DNA of 64,000 nucleotides, taken from assembly GCF_030815125.1 (NCBI RefSeq), contig NZ_JAUSWH010000004.1, forward strand, positions 299,229 to 363,228. Reading direction: 5' to 3'. The notes below the pieces were generated by a model. That model searched no databases. It saw nothing but the letters and a program-made list of their open reading frames with translations, and was not told where the DNA came from. A program made the translations under genes and the position numbers. Positions 26,494 through 35,362 of this stretch are shown here, piece by piece; position 1 is the first letter of the stretch; each line of letters begins with the position of its first letter. The stretch comes from Allorhizobium paknamense (GTDB taxonomy: Bacteria > Pseudomonadota > Alphaproteobacteria > Rhizobiales > Rhizobiaceae).

Positions 26494-27918
26494 TTAACGC
26501 TGCCAGTTGCCAAGCGCCGCCAACCCCTGCGCCAACAGGCTCGTCGCCGATGCCTCATCGGCGGCTTCGACGTAGCAGCGCATTTCGGGGGCATTGCCGG
26601 AGGGGCGGAAGTGAATGACGCGTGCATCGGCAAGCGTTATTCTCAAGCCATCGATCAGGCTGGTGGAGGCGGGTGTGCCGATCGGAGCCAGAAAAGCCTT
26701 CAGATTGTCTTCGGAACCAGTGAGGTGGCTCATCAGGCTGCTGCTGCGGTTCTGCGCATAGTTCTCCAGCCGGTCCGAGAGCGCGATAGGCAAGGCATGG
26801 CGCGCGGCGAGCCCGGACAGGCTGGTCTTCGCCGCCGCCGCACTGCCGAGGGCGGCCAGAATCGGCAACACGCAATCGCGGGTCGGCAGTGCGCCGAGCA
26901 AGCCGTTTTCTAGCGGGAAATCGGAGGCCAACATCACGCCGCCATTGGCCTCAAAGCCCATCACCCCGCGTTTGCCCGCATCCCGGGCCGCCTGCATGGC
27001 GGCGATGACATAGGGTGAGCCGACGCGGGTGCGGATCACCTCCATGCCACTGGCAACTTCGATGCCGGAATTGGAGGTCACTGGTGTGGCAATCACCTCG
27101 GCGTTCAGAAAGCGGGCGGTGATCAAGCCCAGGAGATCGCCCCGCAGCGGCTCTCCCGCTTCATCCACCACTAGCGGGCGGTCGGCATCGCCATCGGTGG
27201 AAACGATGGCAAAGAAAGGCTCTGCCTTGGCCCAGGACGCCAGCATCTGCCGCGTCTCTTCTGAGACCGCTTCGGTATCGACAGGAATGAAGCTTTCGGA
27301 ACGGCCAAGCGCCACCACCTCTGCGCCGAAGCCTTCAAGAATGGTCACCAGCAGGTCACGCCCCACGCTGCTGTGCTGGTAGACGCCGACGCGCAGACCC
27401 TTGAGAGCCGTGTCCGGCAGCAGGTTGCGGTAACGCTCGAGAAACAGCCTCTGCGCCGCTTCGCTCTCATCTGGCCCGCCTGCCGCTTCGACACGGTTTG
27501 CATCCGCATCGTCGGCCAACCGATCCGCCAGCGCGGTCAGAATAGCCTCATCCTCCTTGTCGATCTCGCCGTCAGGCCGGTAGAATTTGATACCGTTGCG
27601 GTCTGCGGGAATGTGCGATCCGGTGATCATGATCGATGCCGCGCCAATGGTCTGGCCGTAAAGCGCCAGAGCCGGTGTCGGCAAGGTTCCGCAATCCACC
27701 GGCTGAAAACCCGCTCGCAGAATGGCCGCCATGGCCGTTGCGGCAATGTCCGGGCTGGAGGGGCGAAAATCCTGGCCCACCAGCACTTTTGCTCCCTTGG
27801 CCGCCAACTGCCTCTCTTCCAGCATTTTGACGAAGGCGGTGACATAGAGTGCCGAAACACGGCCCACCAATTCGGATGACAGGCCGCGCAGGCCGCTTGT
27901 GCCGAATTTTACCGCCAT
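26494..27918 (-). CDS. Phosphomannomutase / phosphohexomutase
   Basis: 474 residues of the alpha-D-phosphohexomutase family, which interconverts mannose (or glucose)-6- and -1-phosphate for GDP-mannose, LPS and exopolysaccharide. The opening KFGTSGLRG is the family signature. The phosphoserine loop is ITGSHIPADRNGIKFY, the metal loop is STDGDADRPLV near residue 240, and the sugar-binding GFEANGGVML is near residue 320. The phosphate-binding FRPSGNAPEMR closes the protein. The loop has SHIP where GlmM has SHNP. Whether mannose or glucose is the main substrate cannot be told from sequence. Confidence 0.85.
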   Translation of the reverse strand: MAVKFGTSGLRGLSSELVGRVSALYVTAFVKMLEERQLAAKGAKVLVGQDFRPSSPDIAATAMAAILRAGFQPVDCGTLPTPALALYGQTIGAASIMITGSHIPADRNGIKFYRPDGEIDKEDEAILTALADRLADDADANRVEAAGGPDESEAAQRLFLERYRNLLPDTALKGLRVGVYQHSSVGRDLLVTILEGFGAEVVALGRSESFIPVDTEAVSEETRQMLASWAKAEPFFAIVSTDGDADRPLVVDEAGEPLRGDLLGLITARFLNAEVIATPVTSNSGIEVASGMEVIRTRVGSPYVIAAMQAARDAGKRGVMGFEANGGVMLASDFPLENGLLGALPTRDCVLPILAALGSAAAAKTSLSGLAARHALPIALSDRLENYAQNRSSSLMSHLTGSEDNLKAFLAPIGTPASTSLIDGLRITLADARVIHFRPSGNAPEMRCYVEAADEASATSLLAQGLAALGNWQR

Positions 27919-28037
27919 GGTGTCTCTCCCGGATCGTTTTCATGTTCGGCTGCTTCCCGGATGAGCGGAAAGGCGCTGAGCGTAGATCGTGGGACGTTAT
28001 GTAATCGTTTGGAAATGAAATGCAAAACCGAAGTTAC

Positions 28038-28136
28038 TGCATAGTTCCTCAAGTCGGAATCGATTTAAGGAATTATGCAGCAGATTTAAAGCGCACCAGC
28101 GAACCTTTGTGCGCCATATATGGCGCACGGCGCTGG
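28038..28136 (+). repeat. R3/R4 mosaic repeat, copy 1
   Basis: R3 (28038-28080): CTGCAT...ATGCAG ends around a CGGAATCG centre. R4 (28096-28136): CCAGCG/CGCTGG outer and TGCGCC/GGCGCA inner stems. The link ATTTAAAG is shared with the other copies. Relative to them, both R4 stems carry matched base changes. Confidence 0.8.
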
Positions 28137-28172
28137 AGTGGGAGGTTGGAATTGCAAAGGCCCAGAATGCAA

Positions 28173-28300
28173 AAGAGCTCGACGCGGGAGGAGGTGCGTC
28201 GAGCTCTTGAACTTGATCGGCAATTGGGAGGAGGAGGAGTATTGCCGATCCTCTCAAAGCGACACTGGGAGGAGGAGTGCGTCGCTTCGATGATTGAAAT
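28173..28300 (-). ncRNA. Cuckoo-type small RNA with three CCUCCUCCC loops
   Basis: On the minus strand three hairpins follow each other: 28287-28257 (AAGCGAC/GTCGCTT stem), 28250-28215 (GATCGGCAAT/ATTGCCGATC) and 28208-28173 (AAGAGCTCGACGC/GCGTCGAGCTCTT). Each loop exposes CCTCCTCCC (28275-28267, 28234-28226, 28194-28186), an anti-Shine-Dalgarno sequence. The third hairpin is followed by TTTTGC and so also serves as terminator. Repeated CCUCCUCCC loops define the cuckoo RNAs (CcsR in Rhodobacter, alpha-r14 in rhizobia), induced by stress. The 5' end is not certain; I place it near 28300. Confidence 0.75.
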
Positions 28301-28559
28301 ATAGGTGAGCCATTGCTCAGTGAACAGAGACAATACCGCATCGCAGCAATGCATTTCCTGCATATCTTAGGGGTGAAGGGGCGATAAAACGCGGCAGCTT
28401 GTCGCAGGTGTTCCAGCCTGCGGGGCAAAGTGACCTTTTTTGCGTCTATCCTGCTTAATGCTTGAGCAGGTTTTGACTTTCGGCATGCGGTCTGGAGATA
28501 GTGCGGAACTTGAGCCGGGGCATGGGGGCGCATGCGGGTTTCAAGATGATGGAAGAGAG

Positions 28560-30077
28560 ATGCGGTCCAATATCCTGCTGATCACCGCCGACCAATGGCG
28601 GGGAGAGTGTCTGTCCGCGGCCGGACACCCGATTGTTAAAACGCCCAATATCGATGCCCTTGCTGCGGAAGGCGTGCTGTTTCGCAGGCATTATGCCGGT
28701 ACGGCACCCTGCGCGCCCGCCCGGGCCTCGATCTATACCGGGCTTTACCAGATGAACCACCGCGTCTGCCGCAATGGCTCGCCGCTCGATGCACGGTTCG
28801 ATACGATTGCGCTTGCGGCCCGGCGCGCCGGTTACGACCCCACCCTGTTCGGCTATACGGATGTGTCGCCCGATCCACGCGGGCTCGACCCGCACGACCC
28901 GCATCTGACGAGCTATGAAGGCGTGCTGCCTGGCTTTACCGTAGGACAATTGCTGCTGGAAGACGATCGCCAGTGGTTGAGCTGGCTGAAGCAGAAACGC
29001 GGCGGCCTGCGTCCCGATCGGGATATTCACCTGACGGGACCGCTGCCGGTGCGGCCAAGCCTGGAGCCACCCGCCTATGCCGCGGACGAAACGCCCACGG
29101 CTTTCCTCACTGACGCCTTCCTCTCGTGGCGGGAGGAGCAGAAGAGCGGCTGGTTTGCCCATATTTCCTATCTGCGTCCGCATCCGCCCTTCTGCGTGCC
29201 GGAGCCGTTCAACCGGCTTTATGAGCCGGCAAAGGTGCCAAAGCCGGTGCGTCATGCGACGCTGGAACAGGAAATGGCGGTGCATCCGCTGGCGGCACTC
29301 TTTTTGCCACGCCTGCCGCAATCCGCCTTTCTGCACGGTGCGACGGGGCTGGTGAAGGATTGGACGCCGGACGAGATCGCCCTGCTGACGGCCACCTATT
29401 ACGGCATGATCACCGAGGTCGATGCCCAGTTCGGCCGCATCATCGATGCGCTGAAGGCGTCGGGAGATTGGGAGAGGACCGTCATCGTCTTCACCTCCGA
29501 TCATGCCGAGATGATGGGTGATCATTGGATGTTCGGCAAGGGCGGTTTTTATGATGGCAGCTATCACATACCTCTGGTCATCCGCGACCCCACTCATGCG
29601 GAGGTTGCTGGCCGCGAGGTGGAGGAGTTCACCTCGGCGGCGGATATCATGCCCACCCTTCTGGAGTGCATGGGGGTTGCGGCCACCAACCATCAGGACG
29701 GCGCTTCGCTGCAACCCTTTCTGGCGGGTCAATCACCGCAGGCCTGGCGCGATCACGCCTTCTGGGAGTTCGACTTCCGCGACGTGGCAGGCAATGGGGT
29801 GGAGGCAGCCTTCGGCCTCAAGTCCAACCAGTGCAACCAGGCGGTTATCCGCGACCGGCGTTTCAAATATGTGCATTTCGCCGGCCTGCCGCCCTTGCTC
29901 TTCGATCTGGAGGCCGATCCCGGCGAATTGACCAACGTAGCGGCAGATCCGGCCTATCTGGCGGTGCGGCTTGCCTATGCGGAAAAGCTGCTGGCACTGA
30001 GGGCCGAGCATCTCGATCAGACGCTTGCCTATACGGAACTGACCGATGAGGGGCCGGTGAGCAGGCCGCGTGTCTGA
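28560..30077 (+). CDS. Sulfatase-family hydrolase (arylsulfatase or phosphonate monoester hydrolase)
   Basis: 505 residues from ATG 28560 (GGAAGAGA upstream); the frame is open further back but would run into the promoter region. The modification motif CAPAR has C51, which would be converted to formylglycine. Metal ligands are in LITADQWRGE near the start and in TSDHAEMMGDH plus FGKGGFYD near residue 330. Rhizobial members of this length include phosphonate monoester hydrolases, choline sulfatases and arylsulfatases. No signal peptide is visible, so it is cytoplasmic, which favours the phosphonate/phosphodiester group. A formylglycine-generating enzyme is not in the window. Confidence 0.82.
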   Translation: MRSNILLITADQWRGECLSAAGHPIVKTPNIDALAAEGVLFRRHYAGTAPCAPARASIYTGLYQMNHRVCRNGSPLDARFDTIALAARRAGYDPTLFGYTDVSPDPRGLDPHDPHLTSYEGVLPGFTVGQLLLEDDRQWLSWLKQKRGGLRPDRDIHLTGPLPVRPSLEPPAYAADETPTAFLTDAFLSWREEQKSGWFAHISYLRPHPPFCVPEPFNRLYEPAKVPKPVRHATLEQEMAVHPLAALFLPRLPQSAFLHGATGLVKDWTPDEIALLTATYYGMITEVDAQFGRIIDALKASGDWERTVIVFTSDHAEMMGDHWMFGKGGFYDGSYHIPLVIRDPTHAEVAGREVEEFTSAADIMPTLLECMGVAATNHQDGASLQPFLAGQSPQAWRDHAFWEFDFRDVAGNGVEAAFGLKSNQCNQAVIRDRRFKYVHFAGLPPLLFDLEADPGELTNVAADPAYLAVRLAYAEKLLALRAEHLDQTLAYTELTDEGPVSRPRV

Positions 30078-30175
30078 GAGACCGCTGCAGGGGAATTCGC
30101 GCTTCTCCTTGCCGGATCGCTCAGGTATAGAGCGATCCTGACAGCAGCCGATACAGATCCCATTCGGAGTAAGAC

Positions 30176-30802
30176 ATGGCTTCCACCATCCGCGCCCATG
30201 AGGGCGATATCAGCGCCGAAGATGCGGCGCGCTACACCGGCGCCATTGCCATCGATACCGAGACGCTGGGCCTGGTGCCGCGCCGGGATCGGCTCTGCGT
30301 GGTGCAACTGTCGCCGGGGGATGGTTCGGCGGATGTCATCCGTATCGCCGCAGGCCAGAGGTCTGCGCCCAATCTCACCGCCCTGCTGGCTGATCCGGCC
30401 CGGGAAAAGATCTTTCATTATGGCCGCTTCGATATTGCCGTGCTCTTTCACACTTTCGGTGTCACGACGACGCCGGTTTTCTGCACAAAGATCGCCTCAA
30501 GGCTCTGCCGCACCTATACGGATCGACATGGGCTGAAGGACAATCTCAAGGAAATGCTGGATATCGACATTTCCAAGGCCCAACAGTCTTCGGATTGGGC
30601 GGCGGAAACGCTCTCGCAGGCGCAGCTCGATTATGCCGCCTCTGACGTGCTCTACCTGCATGCGCTGAAGGACAAGCTGACCCAGAGACTCGTGCGCGAT
30701 GGCCGCATGGAGCATGCCAAGGCCTGTTTCGACTTCCTGCCCACGCGCGCCAAGCTCGATCTCCTTGGCTGGGAGGAAACCGACATCTTCGCCCATAGCT
30801 GA
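30176..30802 (+). CDS. nrnC: NanoRNase C, DEDDy 3'-5' exoribonuclease
   Basis: 208 residues, the size of NrnC from Bartonella and Brucella and too short for RNase D with its HRDC domain. The DEDDy residues are D27 and E29 (AIDTETLG), D86 (HYGRFDIAV) and Y153/D157 (YAASD). NrnC forms a ring and degrades dinucleotides and very short RNAs, the last step of RNA decay; alphaproteobacteria usually have it in place of Orn. It stands alone, with an R3 palindrome 35 bases after its stop. Confidence 0.9.
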   Translation: MASTIRAHEGDISAEDAARYTGAIAIDTETLGLVPRRDRLCVVQLSPGDGSADVIRIAAGQRSAPNLTALLADPAREKIFHYGRFDIAVLFHTFGVTTTPVFCTKIASRLCRTYTDRHGLKDNLKEMLDIDISKAQQSSDWAAETLSQAQLDYAASDVLYLHALKDKLTQRLVRDGRMEHAKACFDFLPTRAKLDLLGWEETDIFAHS

Positions 30803-30836
30803 AGGCAAGCCTTGAACAGGCTGTAGCGCTTTATAT

Positions 30837-30894
30837 CTGCTGCATAATTTTATCCTTAAATCCACTCCGATTTAAGGATAAAATTATGCAGCAG
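30837..30894. repeat. R3 palindrome, perfect 25-bp arms
   Basis: Arms 30837-30861 and 30870-30894 are exact inverse complements around an 8-base loop (CCACTCCG). It lies between the convergent ends of nrnC and the small unknown gene, and could stop transcription from both sides. Confidence 0.9.
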
Positions 30895-30918
30895 TGGCCG
30901 GGGCTTTTGTCCCGGTCT

Positions 30919-31248
30919 TCAGGCCACTTCAGCCAGATGCATACGGTAAAGCCCGTTATCGTCGGCGTCGAAGGTGGAGTTGCGGTCGGGAATTGCGCCC
31001 TCGTAATGATAGGGCTGCATGGCATCCAGCCATGTGGCGGGCGGATAATAGGCTTCCGACGCCTGATCGGCCGGGAATTCGGGCTCGACGATGATCTCAT
31101 CCTGTGAGGATCTGCCGATTTTCGGTCTGGAGAAGAAAGAGCCGATCAATTGCCCGTCACCATGGGCCGCGCCGAGCCGTACTGTCTGTTCGCCCGACCG
31201 GCTGGCGCTGGGGTTGGGCTGTTTTTCACTCACATTTGCATCCGTCAT
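30919..31248 (-). CDS. Small hypothetical protein
   Basis: 109 residues from ATG 31248 (GAGAG upstream); a GTG two codons earlier is possible. The sequence is polar, with GSFFSRPKIGRSSQDEIIVE near the middle and WLDAMQPYHYEGAIPDRNSTF, NGLYRMHLAEVA at the end. I see no signal peptide, membrane segment or known motif. It stands alone, with R3 repeats at both sides. Confidence 0.6.
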   Translation of the reverse strand: MTDANVSEKQPNPSASRSGEQTVRLGAAHGDGQLIGSFFSRPKIGRSSQDEIIVEPEFPADQASEAYYPPATWLDAMQPYHYEGAIPDRNSTFDADDNGLYRMHLAEVA

Positions 31249-31566
31249 GGCCACTCTCGACCGGCCGGCACATCATCCGGCGGCAAACGCTGTTACTCTT
31301 TTTGCTACTGCATAATGCCTTAAATCGGAATCGATTTAAGGTGAAAATTATGCAGCACATTTAAAGTCTTACAGCATCCTTTGTGCGTTTGATAAAACGC
31401 ACGGCGCTGTAGGCATTTTTTCAGCGAAGAGGCAGCATTCCGACACTGACTGCCGGTCCCCTCCCGCAAAAGAAAAGCTAGGCCGAAATACTTAAGAAAG
31501 ACCTTCTAAAAGGCCCTTGCTTTGAATTGAATCGCAGTCGCCATGGTGAGATTGCGGAAACCGCTT
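31249..31566. other. Intergenic region upstream of the small hypothetical gene
   Basis: 318 bases. It holds an R3/R4 mosaic (31308-31411) and, near 31500, CCTTCTAAAAGG, an imperfect palindrome. No gene is seen. Confidence 0.6.
31308..31411 (+). repeat. R3/R4 mosaic repeat, copy 2
   Basis: R3 at 31308-31355 and R4 at 31370-31411 (TACAGC/GCTGTA outer and TGCGTTT/AAACGCA inner stems), joined by ATTTAAAG. Confidence 0.85.
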
Positions 31567-32970
31567 TTACCCATAGAGCCGGTGCCGCGCCCGGGCACGC
31601 TGGCGAACCTCCTCAAAGGTCCAGTCCTTCAAAAGCGTGCCGTTTTCCCAGACCGGGCTCAGATGGTTGACCCTGCCGCCCAGCTCCTCCAGGCGAATGG
31701 AGGTAAGCTCGCCTTCCTCCTCAATGACAGCGCGACGGCCGAGATCAGGCAGCTTTTCGTGCATGGTGACGGGGCGGCGTGACATGTCGCGCCAACGGCC
31801 ATCGCCGTCCTGAATGGCGGTGCTTTTCATGGTGAAGGAAAACGTGTCGCGGCTGACCTTCTGCAATTGCGAGGCGCCGACGCCGAAGGAAATGTTTTCC
31901 GCTGAAAAGCCCATGCCCTCCAGCCGCCCAAGGATCATGGTGATATCGCGCAGCGAGACGCCGTCAGCCTGAAGCACCCGCACCTTGTCATCCAGCACCT
32001 TAAAGCCCTTGCCGTTCAGCCGTGTGCCGAAGTGATAGGCAAGCTGGGCGACCACCTGCACCGGCGTATCGATCGGATCGCCACTGTCTGGGCGGACGAT
32101 CAGCAGGCCCGGCTTGCCGCGCACCCGCGCCTGTAGCAGCTTGCCCCAGAGTTCCGAGACGGCATTATGGATGTCATAGCTGTCGGACACGACGGAATAG
32201 GCCGGATAGTCGCCGAACTGGTCTACCATGTGGGCGAAGGCCTGCGCCTCGCGCTCCTGCCCCCAGGCGGTCATGGTGGTATGTTCGGAGGCGGGAACGG
32301 AAAAGCCTGCCATCTTCGCTCCGTAATAGCGGCGGGCATGCAGCACGGCGGCGAGCGTATCGGTGTTTTCAAACAAGAGAAGATTGGCAGCACCGCCAAG
32401 GCCCGCCTGCTCCAGGCTGGTGGCGCCCCGCGCGCCATATTCGGACAGGCGCGTCGGCATCAGGGTCTCCGGATCGTCGCAGCTCTTTTCCAGAAAGGGC
32501 ATGAGGGTGCGCCGGATATGCCGCAAGGAACTTGCCACCGTCGAGGGATACCAGACGGCCCGCAGCAGCGCGGTTTCCAGATGGCCTGGCAGCCAGAAAC
32601 AGGCCGGATCGGTATTGGTGACCTGAACCAGCGGAATGCCGCGCCGCACCACCATGCCTTCCGGCAGCGCCTCGATCCTGACAGGCATGTGGCCACCATG
32701 TTTCGTCAGAATATGGGTCCAGCCCTGCCGGTCGAAGGGTTGGCCATGCAGATGCGCCACCTCTTCCGCTTCCTCGATGTCGGCGGCGGTGACGGCCTGA
32801 GCCAGATAGGCTTTCAAAAACATCTGAAGACCGAAGAACACGATTTCCGGCATGACCGAACTGCCGCGCGTCGTCACATAGGTGCTGACGGCCTGAACGC
32901 CGGGCGGATATTGCAGGAAATGGCCGAGCTTATAGCTGTCGGTGTTCAAAATCGGGTTCAATCGGCTCAT
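31567..32970 (-). CDS. Nicotinamide phosphoribosyltransferase-like protein (NAMPT/NadV family)
   Basis: About 467 residues from ATG 32970; ATGs at 32988 and 33039 are alternatives. The opening NPILNTDSYKLGHFLQYPPG and the core IVRPDSGDP are hallmarks of the NAMPT type, which joins nicotinamide to PRPP for NAD salvage; PncB-type nicotinate enzymes look different. Other family features are FFGLQMFLKAYL, SEHTTMTAWG and VVSDSYDIHNAV. Such genes are patchily distributed in bacteria, where nicotinamide is more often deamidated first. No partner NAD gene lies next to it. Confidence 0.85.
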   Translation of the reverse strand: MSRLNPILNTDSYKLGHFLQYPPGVQAVSTYVTTRGSSVMPEIVFFGLQMFLKAYLAQAVTAADIEEAEEVAHLHGQPFDRQGWTHILTKHGGHMPVRIEALPEGMVVRRGIPLVQVTNTDPACFWLPGHLETALLRAVWYPSTVASSLRHIRRTLMPFLEKSCDDPETLMPTRLSEYGARGATSLEQAGLGGAANLLLFENTDTLAAVLHARRYYGAKMAGFSVPASEHTTMTAWGQEREAQAFAHMVDQFGDYPAYSVVSDSYDIHNAVSELWGKLLQARVRGKPGLLIVRPDSGDPIDTPVQVVAQLAYHFGTRLNGKGFKVLDDKVRVLQADGVSLRDITMILGRLEGMGFSAENISFGVGASQLQKVSRDTFSFTMKSTAIQDGDGRWRDMSRRPVTMHEKLPDLGRRAVIEEEGELTSIRLEELGGRVNHLSPVWENGTLLKDWTFEEVRQRARARHRLYG

Positions 32971-33372
32971 CCTATCCACCGGTTGCATCGGGCCCCTGAG
33001 GGGAACCCGCATTCTTATCCCGGATGGGCTGCGATACAAGGCCCGGCTGTTGACGGTAGGATCGTGCCCCGGAAACGGAGAACCCTGCTTCTCAGGGAAA
33101 GGCGCTGACTTACGGCATCGTCGTTAATGATTTATTAACCATATTTTGCAATTCTCACTGAAAGCCCGTGAGTCATCCGTGGAGGTCATGGTCTTTTACT
33201 CCTCCGAGCGCCCGGCACCGTCGGCCTTCGGGGCTGGAACCGGACGCACCGGGCTCGATCCGAACGGTGGCGCGCTGCAAACCGGTTCCATCGTCAAGCG
33301 CCCCTGCTTGCGACCGCATGAGCGGTTGATTTTACGCTCTGCCTGTCCGCCGCTGTGATGAAGGGGTATGCC
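32971..33372. other. Divergent intergenic region with a CtrA-type box
   Basis: 402 bases between the NAMPT-like gene and the 629-residue gene. The only clear signal is the box at 33124-33139. A 57-codon ORF (33188-33358) is possible but unsupported. Confidence 0.6.
33124..33139 (+). promoter_or_regulatory. CtrA-type binding site
   Basis: TTAATGATTTATTAAC fits TTAA-N7-TTAAC, the full CtrA consensus of alphaproteobacteria. It lies 234 bases before the 629-residue gene and 154 bases before the NAMPT-like gene. Confidence 0.5.
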
Positions 33373-35262
33373 ATGCTGCCTCCCGTACAAGCCCTGTCCC
33401 GCACTGCTGTCGCCTTTCAGGAAGGCCAGACCGATAGCCTGTCCACGCGCTCCGGTCTCTCCGGCCAGCCGGAACTGAACGTTCGGGTGGAAGATGAGGC
33501 CAGCGCCTCGATTGCCGGGCGCATCAACATGCTGATGAGCGGGCGCGGCGCTTTCCGGGCGGATCTTCTGACCATCGCCTCGCTGGTGGGATCCTCCATC
33601 GGCATCGAGCGTCAGCAGGACGAGACGGATGCGGCCTTCGTGCAACGCTTCGTCACCGCCCTCGAATCACTCTCGCCGGATCAACGGCAGGCGCTGCAAA
33701 CCCGTCTTGGCGACCTTCTGGCCGGCCTGCAATTGCAGACCCTGCTCGACGCGCTGGCCCAGCCGGATGGGCCGGAGGCGACGCTGATTGCCGCTTATCT
33801 TGAAATTCGCAACGCCGATCAGCAGGATCTGAAGGCGCAGTCGGTTCTGACATCCTACAGCCAGAATGAAATTGCCGATGGGGCGGAACCGATGGCGGCC
33901 AATCCTGCCCGGCCTGCTGTTCCGGCCCCGACAGGTCCCGCCACCCAGCCTGCCTCCGAGACCTTCGCCGAACCGCTGGCCGCTCAGACCCCGGTATCGG
34001 CACCTTCCGCCGCTCCCGCCCCGGTCACGGATGGGGACGCGCCGCTATCGCAACCGGTTGCGGCCAATGCTGTTTCTCTTGGGTCCGCCCTGTCAATGGT
34101 TCCAGCAGAGGGTGCCGCCAGCCCTGTCGAAGATGGCGTGCCCATGCCGTCTGCGGCCTCGCCTGCCTCCAGCGCCACGGCGAGCCCCAGCCCTGTCTAT
34201 GCGCCTGAGACAGATGCCGCATCCACAGCTATTGCCCGACCCGCCATCCCCACGCCGCAGCCCTCTTCCGGCTCCGCTGTCGAGGAAACGGGCATTTACA
34301 CGACCCAAGGGGCCATGCCCGAGGCCTTGCCGGATGCGGCAGACGAGACGCGCCAGCCCGTCGCCGCCACGGCGACTGCCGTCGAGACGCGCGCGCCCGC
34401 CTCTGCGCTTGCGGGGTCTGCGCCTCAGCCTTCCGCTGCGGTCAAAGTGCCGGGTGATGCCCGCGCCCTGCAAACGCTGCTACAGCAGGAATTGGCCCTT
34501 CCGGTGCAGGACGATCTGCAGCAGCAGCCTCTTGTTTCCGCGCCGTACAGCAAGGCGCCGGTGGAAGAGGTGATCAATCTTCTGGCTTTGAAAGGGTGGG
34601 CCGAGACCCCCACGCTCAGCCCTGTCGCCCTGCCTTTGCCTGCGGAGGAAGGGGAGGAAGCGCTTCTCAAGCAGATGTTCTTCTCCCCGGCATCCGCGCC
34701 CGCTGGCACCGAGCCCGGGCAAGCCGTACAGCTTTCGCAGGCCGAGCTGCAAAAGACGGCTGTCCCGGCACGTCAGCAAGCCGATCAGGGGCAGGACGAG
34801 GGGCTGTCGCGTTCAACACTGACAGGTTCCGCGCTGCAACAGGCGATCAGCGGCTTGCCCCAGGCCACGGTTCTGCCGCTGCCTGTTCCGCCTGCCCAGG
34901 CGGTGCCGCTGCCGGTGGTCAGCTATCTGGCCGTTCAGGATGATTTTGCCAGCGAGGAAGAAGAGCAGGATATTGATGCCATCGCCGCCCTCTCCGATGA
35001 CGAGGAAGGGCGCGGCGGTAACGGATCGCGGCGGCGGGACCGGCAAGAGAATGCCGAGGACGAGACGGAAGAGACAGCGCTTGAAAGCGAGGTCTCAGAG
35101 GCGGACGATGCCTTCCTCTCCACCCGGGCATTGGAAAGCGCCGTTGGCGAAGACGAAGCAGCCGTGGCCCTTCCCGCCCCGGCGCTTGCCTTGCCCATGC
35201 CTGCCATGGATGAGCTTTCCCAGCCGGAAAAGCTCTATTGGCGCATCGCCGATCTGGCTTAG
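33373..35262 (+). CDS. Large low-complexity hypothetical protein (FliK-like composition)
   Basis: 629 residues from ATG 33373, with AAGGGG 6 bases upstream; ATG 33358 and GTG 33355 are in frame. Residues 1-155 look folded and helical (ADLLTIASLVGSSIGIERQQ, VQRFVTALESLSPDQRQAL). About 160-350 is rich in Pro, Ala and Ser. A conserved-looking segment near 380-470 follows, and the end is acidic (EEEEQDIDAIAALSDDEE). No signal peptide or membrane segment. Composition recalls flagellar hook-length or other secreted disordered proteins, but I cannot name it. Its stop overlaps R5, and a CtrA-type box lies upstream. Confidence 0.7.
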   Translation: MLPPVQALSRTAVAFQEGQTDSLSTRSGLSGQPELNVRVEDEASASIAGRINMLMSGRGAFRADLLTIASLVGSSIGIERQQDETDAAFVQRFVTALESLSPDQRQALQTRLGDLLAGLQLQTLLDALAQPDGPEATLIAAYLEIRNADQQDLKAQSVLTSYSQNEIADGAEPMAANPARPAVPAPTGPATQPASETFAEPLAAQTPVSAPSAAPAPVTDGDAPLSQPVAANAVSLGSALSMVPAEGAASPVEDGVPMPSAASPASSATASPSPVYAPETDAASTAIARPAIPTPQPSSGSAVEETGIYTTQGAMPEALPDAADETRQPVAATATAVETRAPASALAGSAPQPSAAVKVPGDARALQTLLQQELALPVQDDLQQQPLVSAPYSKAPVEEVINLLALKGWAETPTLSPVALPLPAEEGEEALLKQMFFSPASAPAGTEPGQAVQLSQAELQKTAVPARQQADQGQDEGLSRSTLTGSALQQAISGLPQATVLPLPVPPAQAVPLPVVSYLAVQDDFASEEEEQDIDAIAALSDDEEGRGGNGSRRRDRQENAEDETEETALESEVSEADDAFLSTRALESAVGEDEAAVALPAPALALPMPAMDELSQPEKLYWRIADLA

Positions 35263-35362
35263 AGCATAATCCGACCGGAGTGAAACGAGGACGATCAAGA
35301 TTATGCTTCAAAAAGAAATTGTTAGAGCGCCGATCTGATTCAATCAGATCGACAAGCGCTCT
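35261..35362 (-). repeat. R5 repeat, copy 2
   Basis: Inverse of the copy at 11273-11375: AGAGCATAATC...GATTATGCT first, then AGAGCGC...GCGCTCT with the GATCTGAT/ATCAGATC inner stem. Its first two bases are part of the stop codon of the upstream gene, and it ends just before the GH3 gene's end. Confidence 0.85.

Noticed and set aside
31495..31515. Irr-like box near CCTTCTAAAAGG
   Set aside because: Only half of the ICE motif is present, and the palindrome is imperfect.
33188..33358. 57-codon ORF upstream of the 629-residue gene
   Set aside because: GGAGG is only 2 bases from its ATG and the product has no recognisable feature. It does end exactly at the next ORF's earliest start, so it is not fully excluded.
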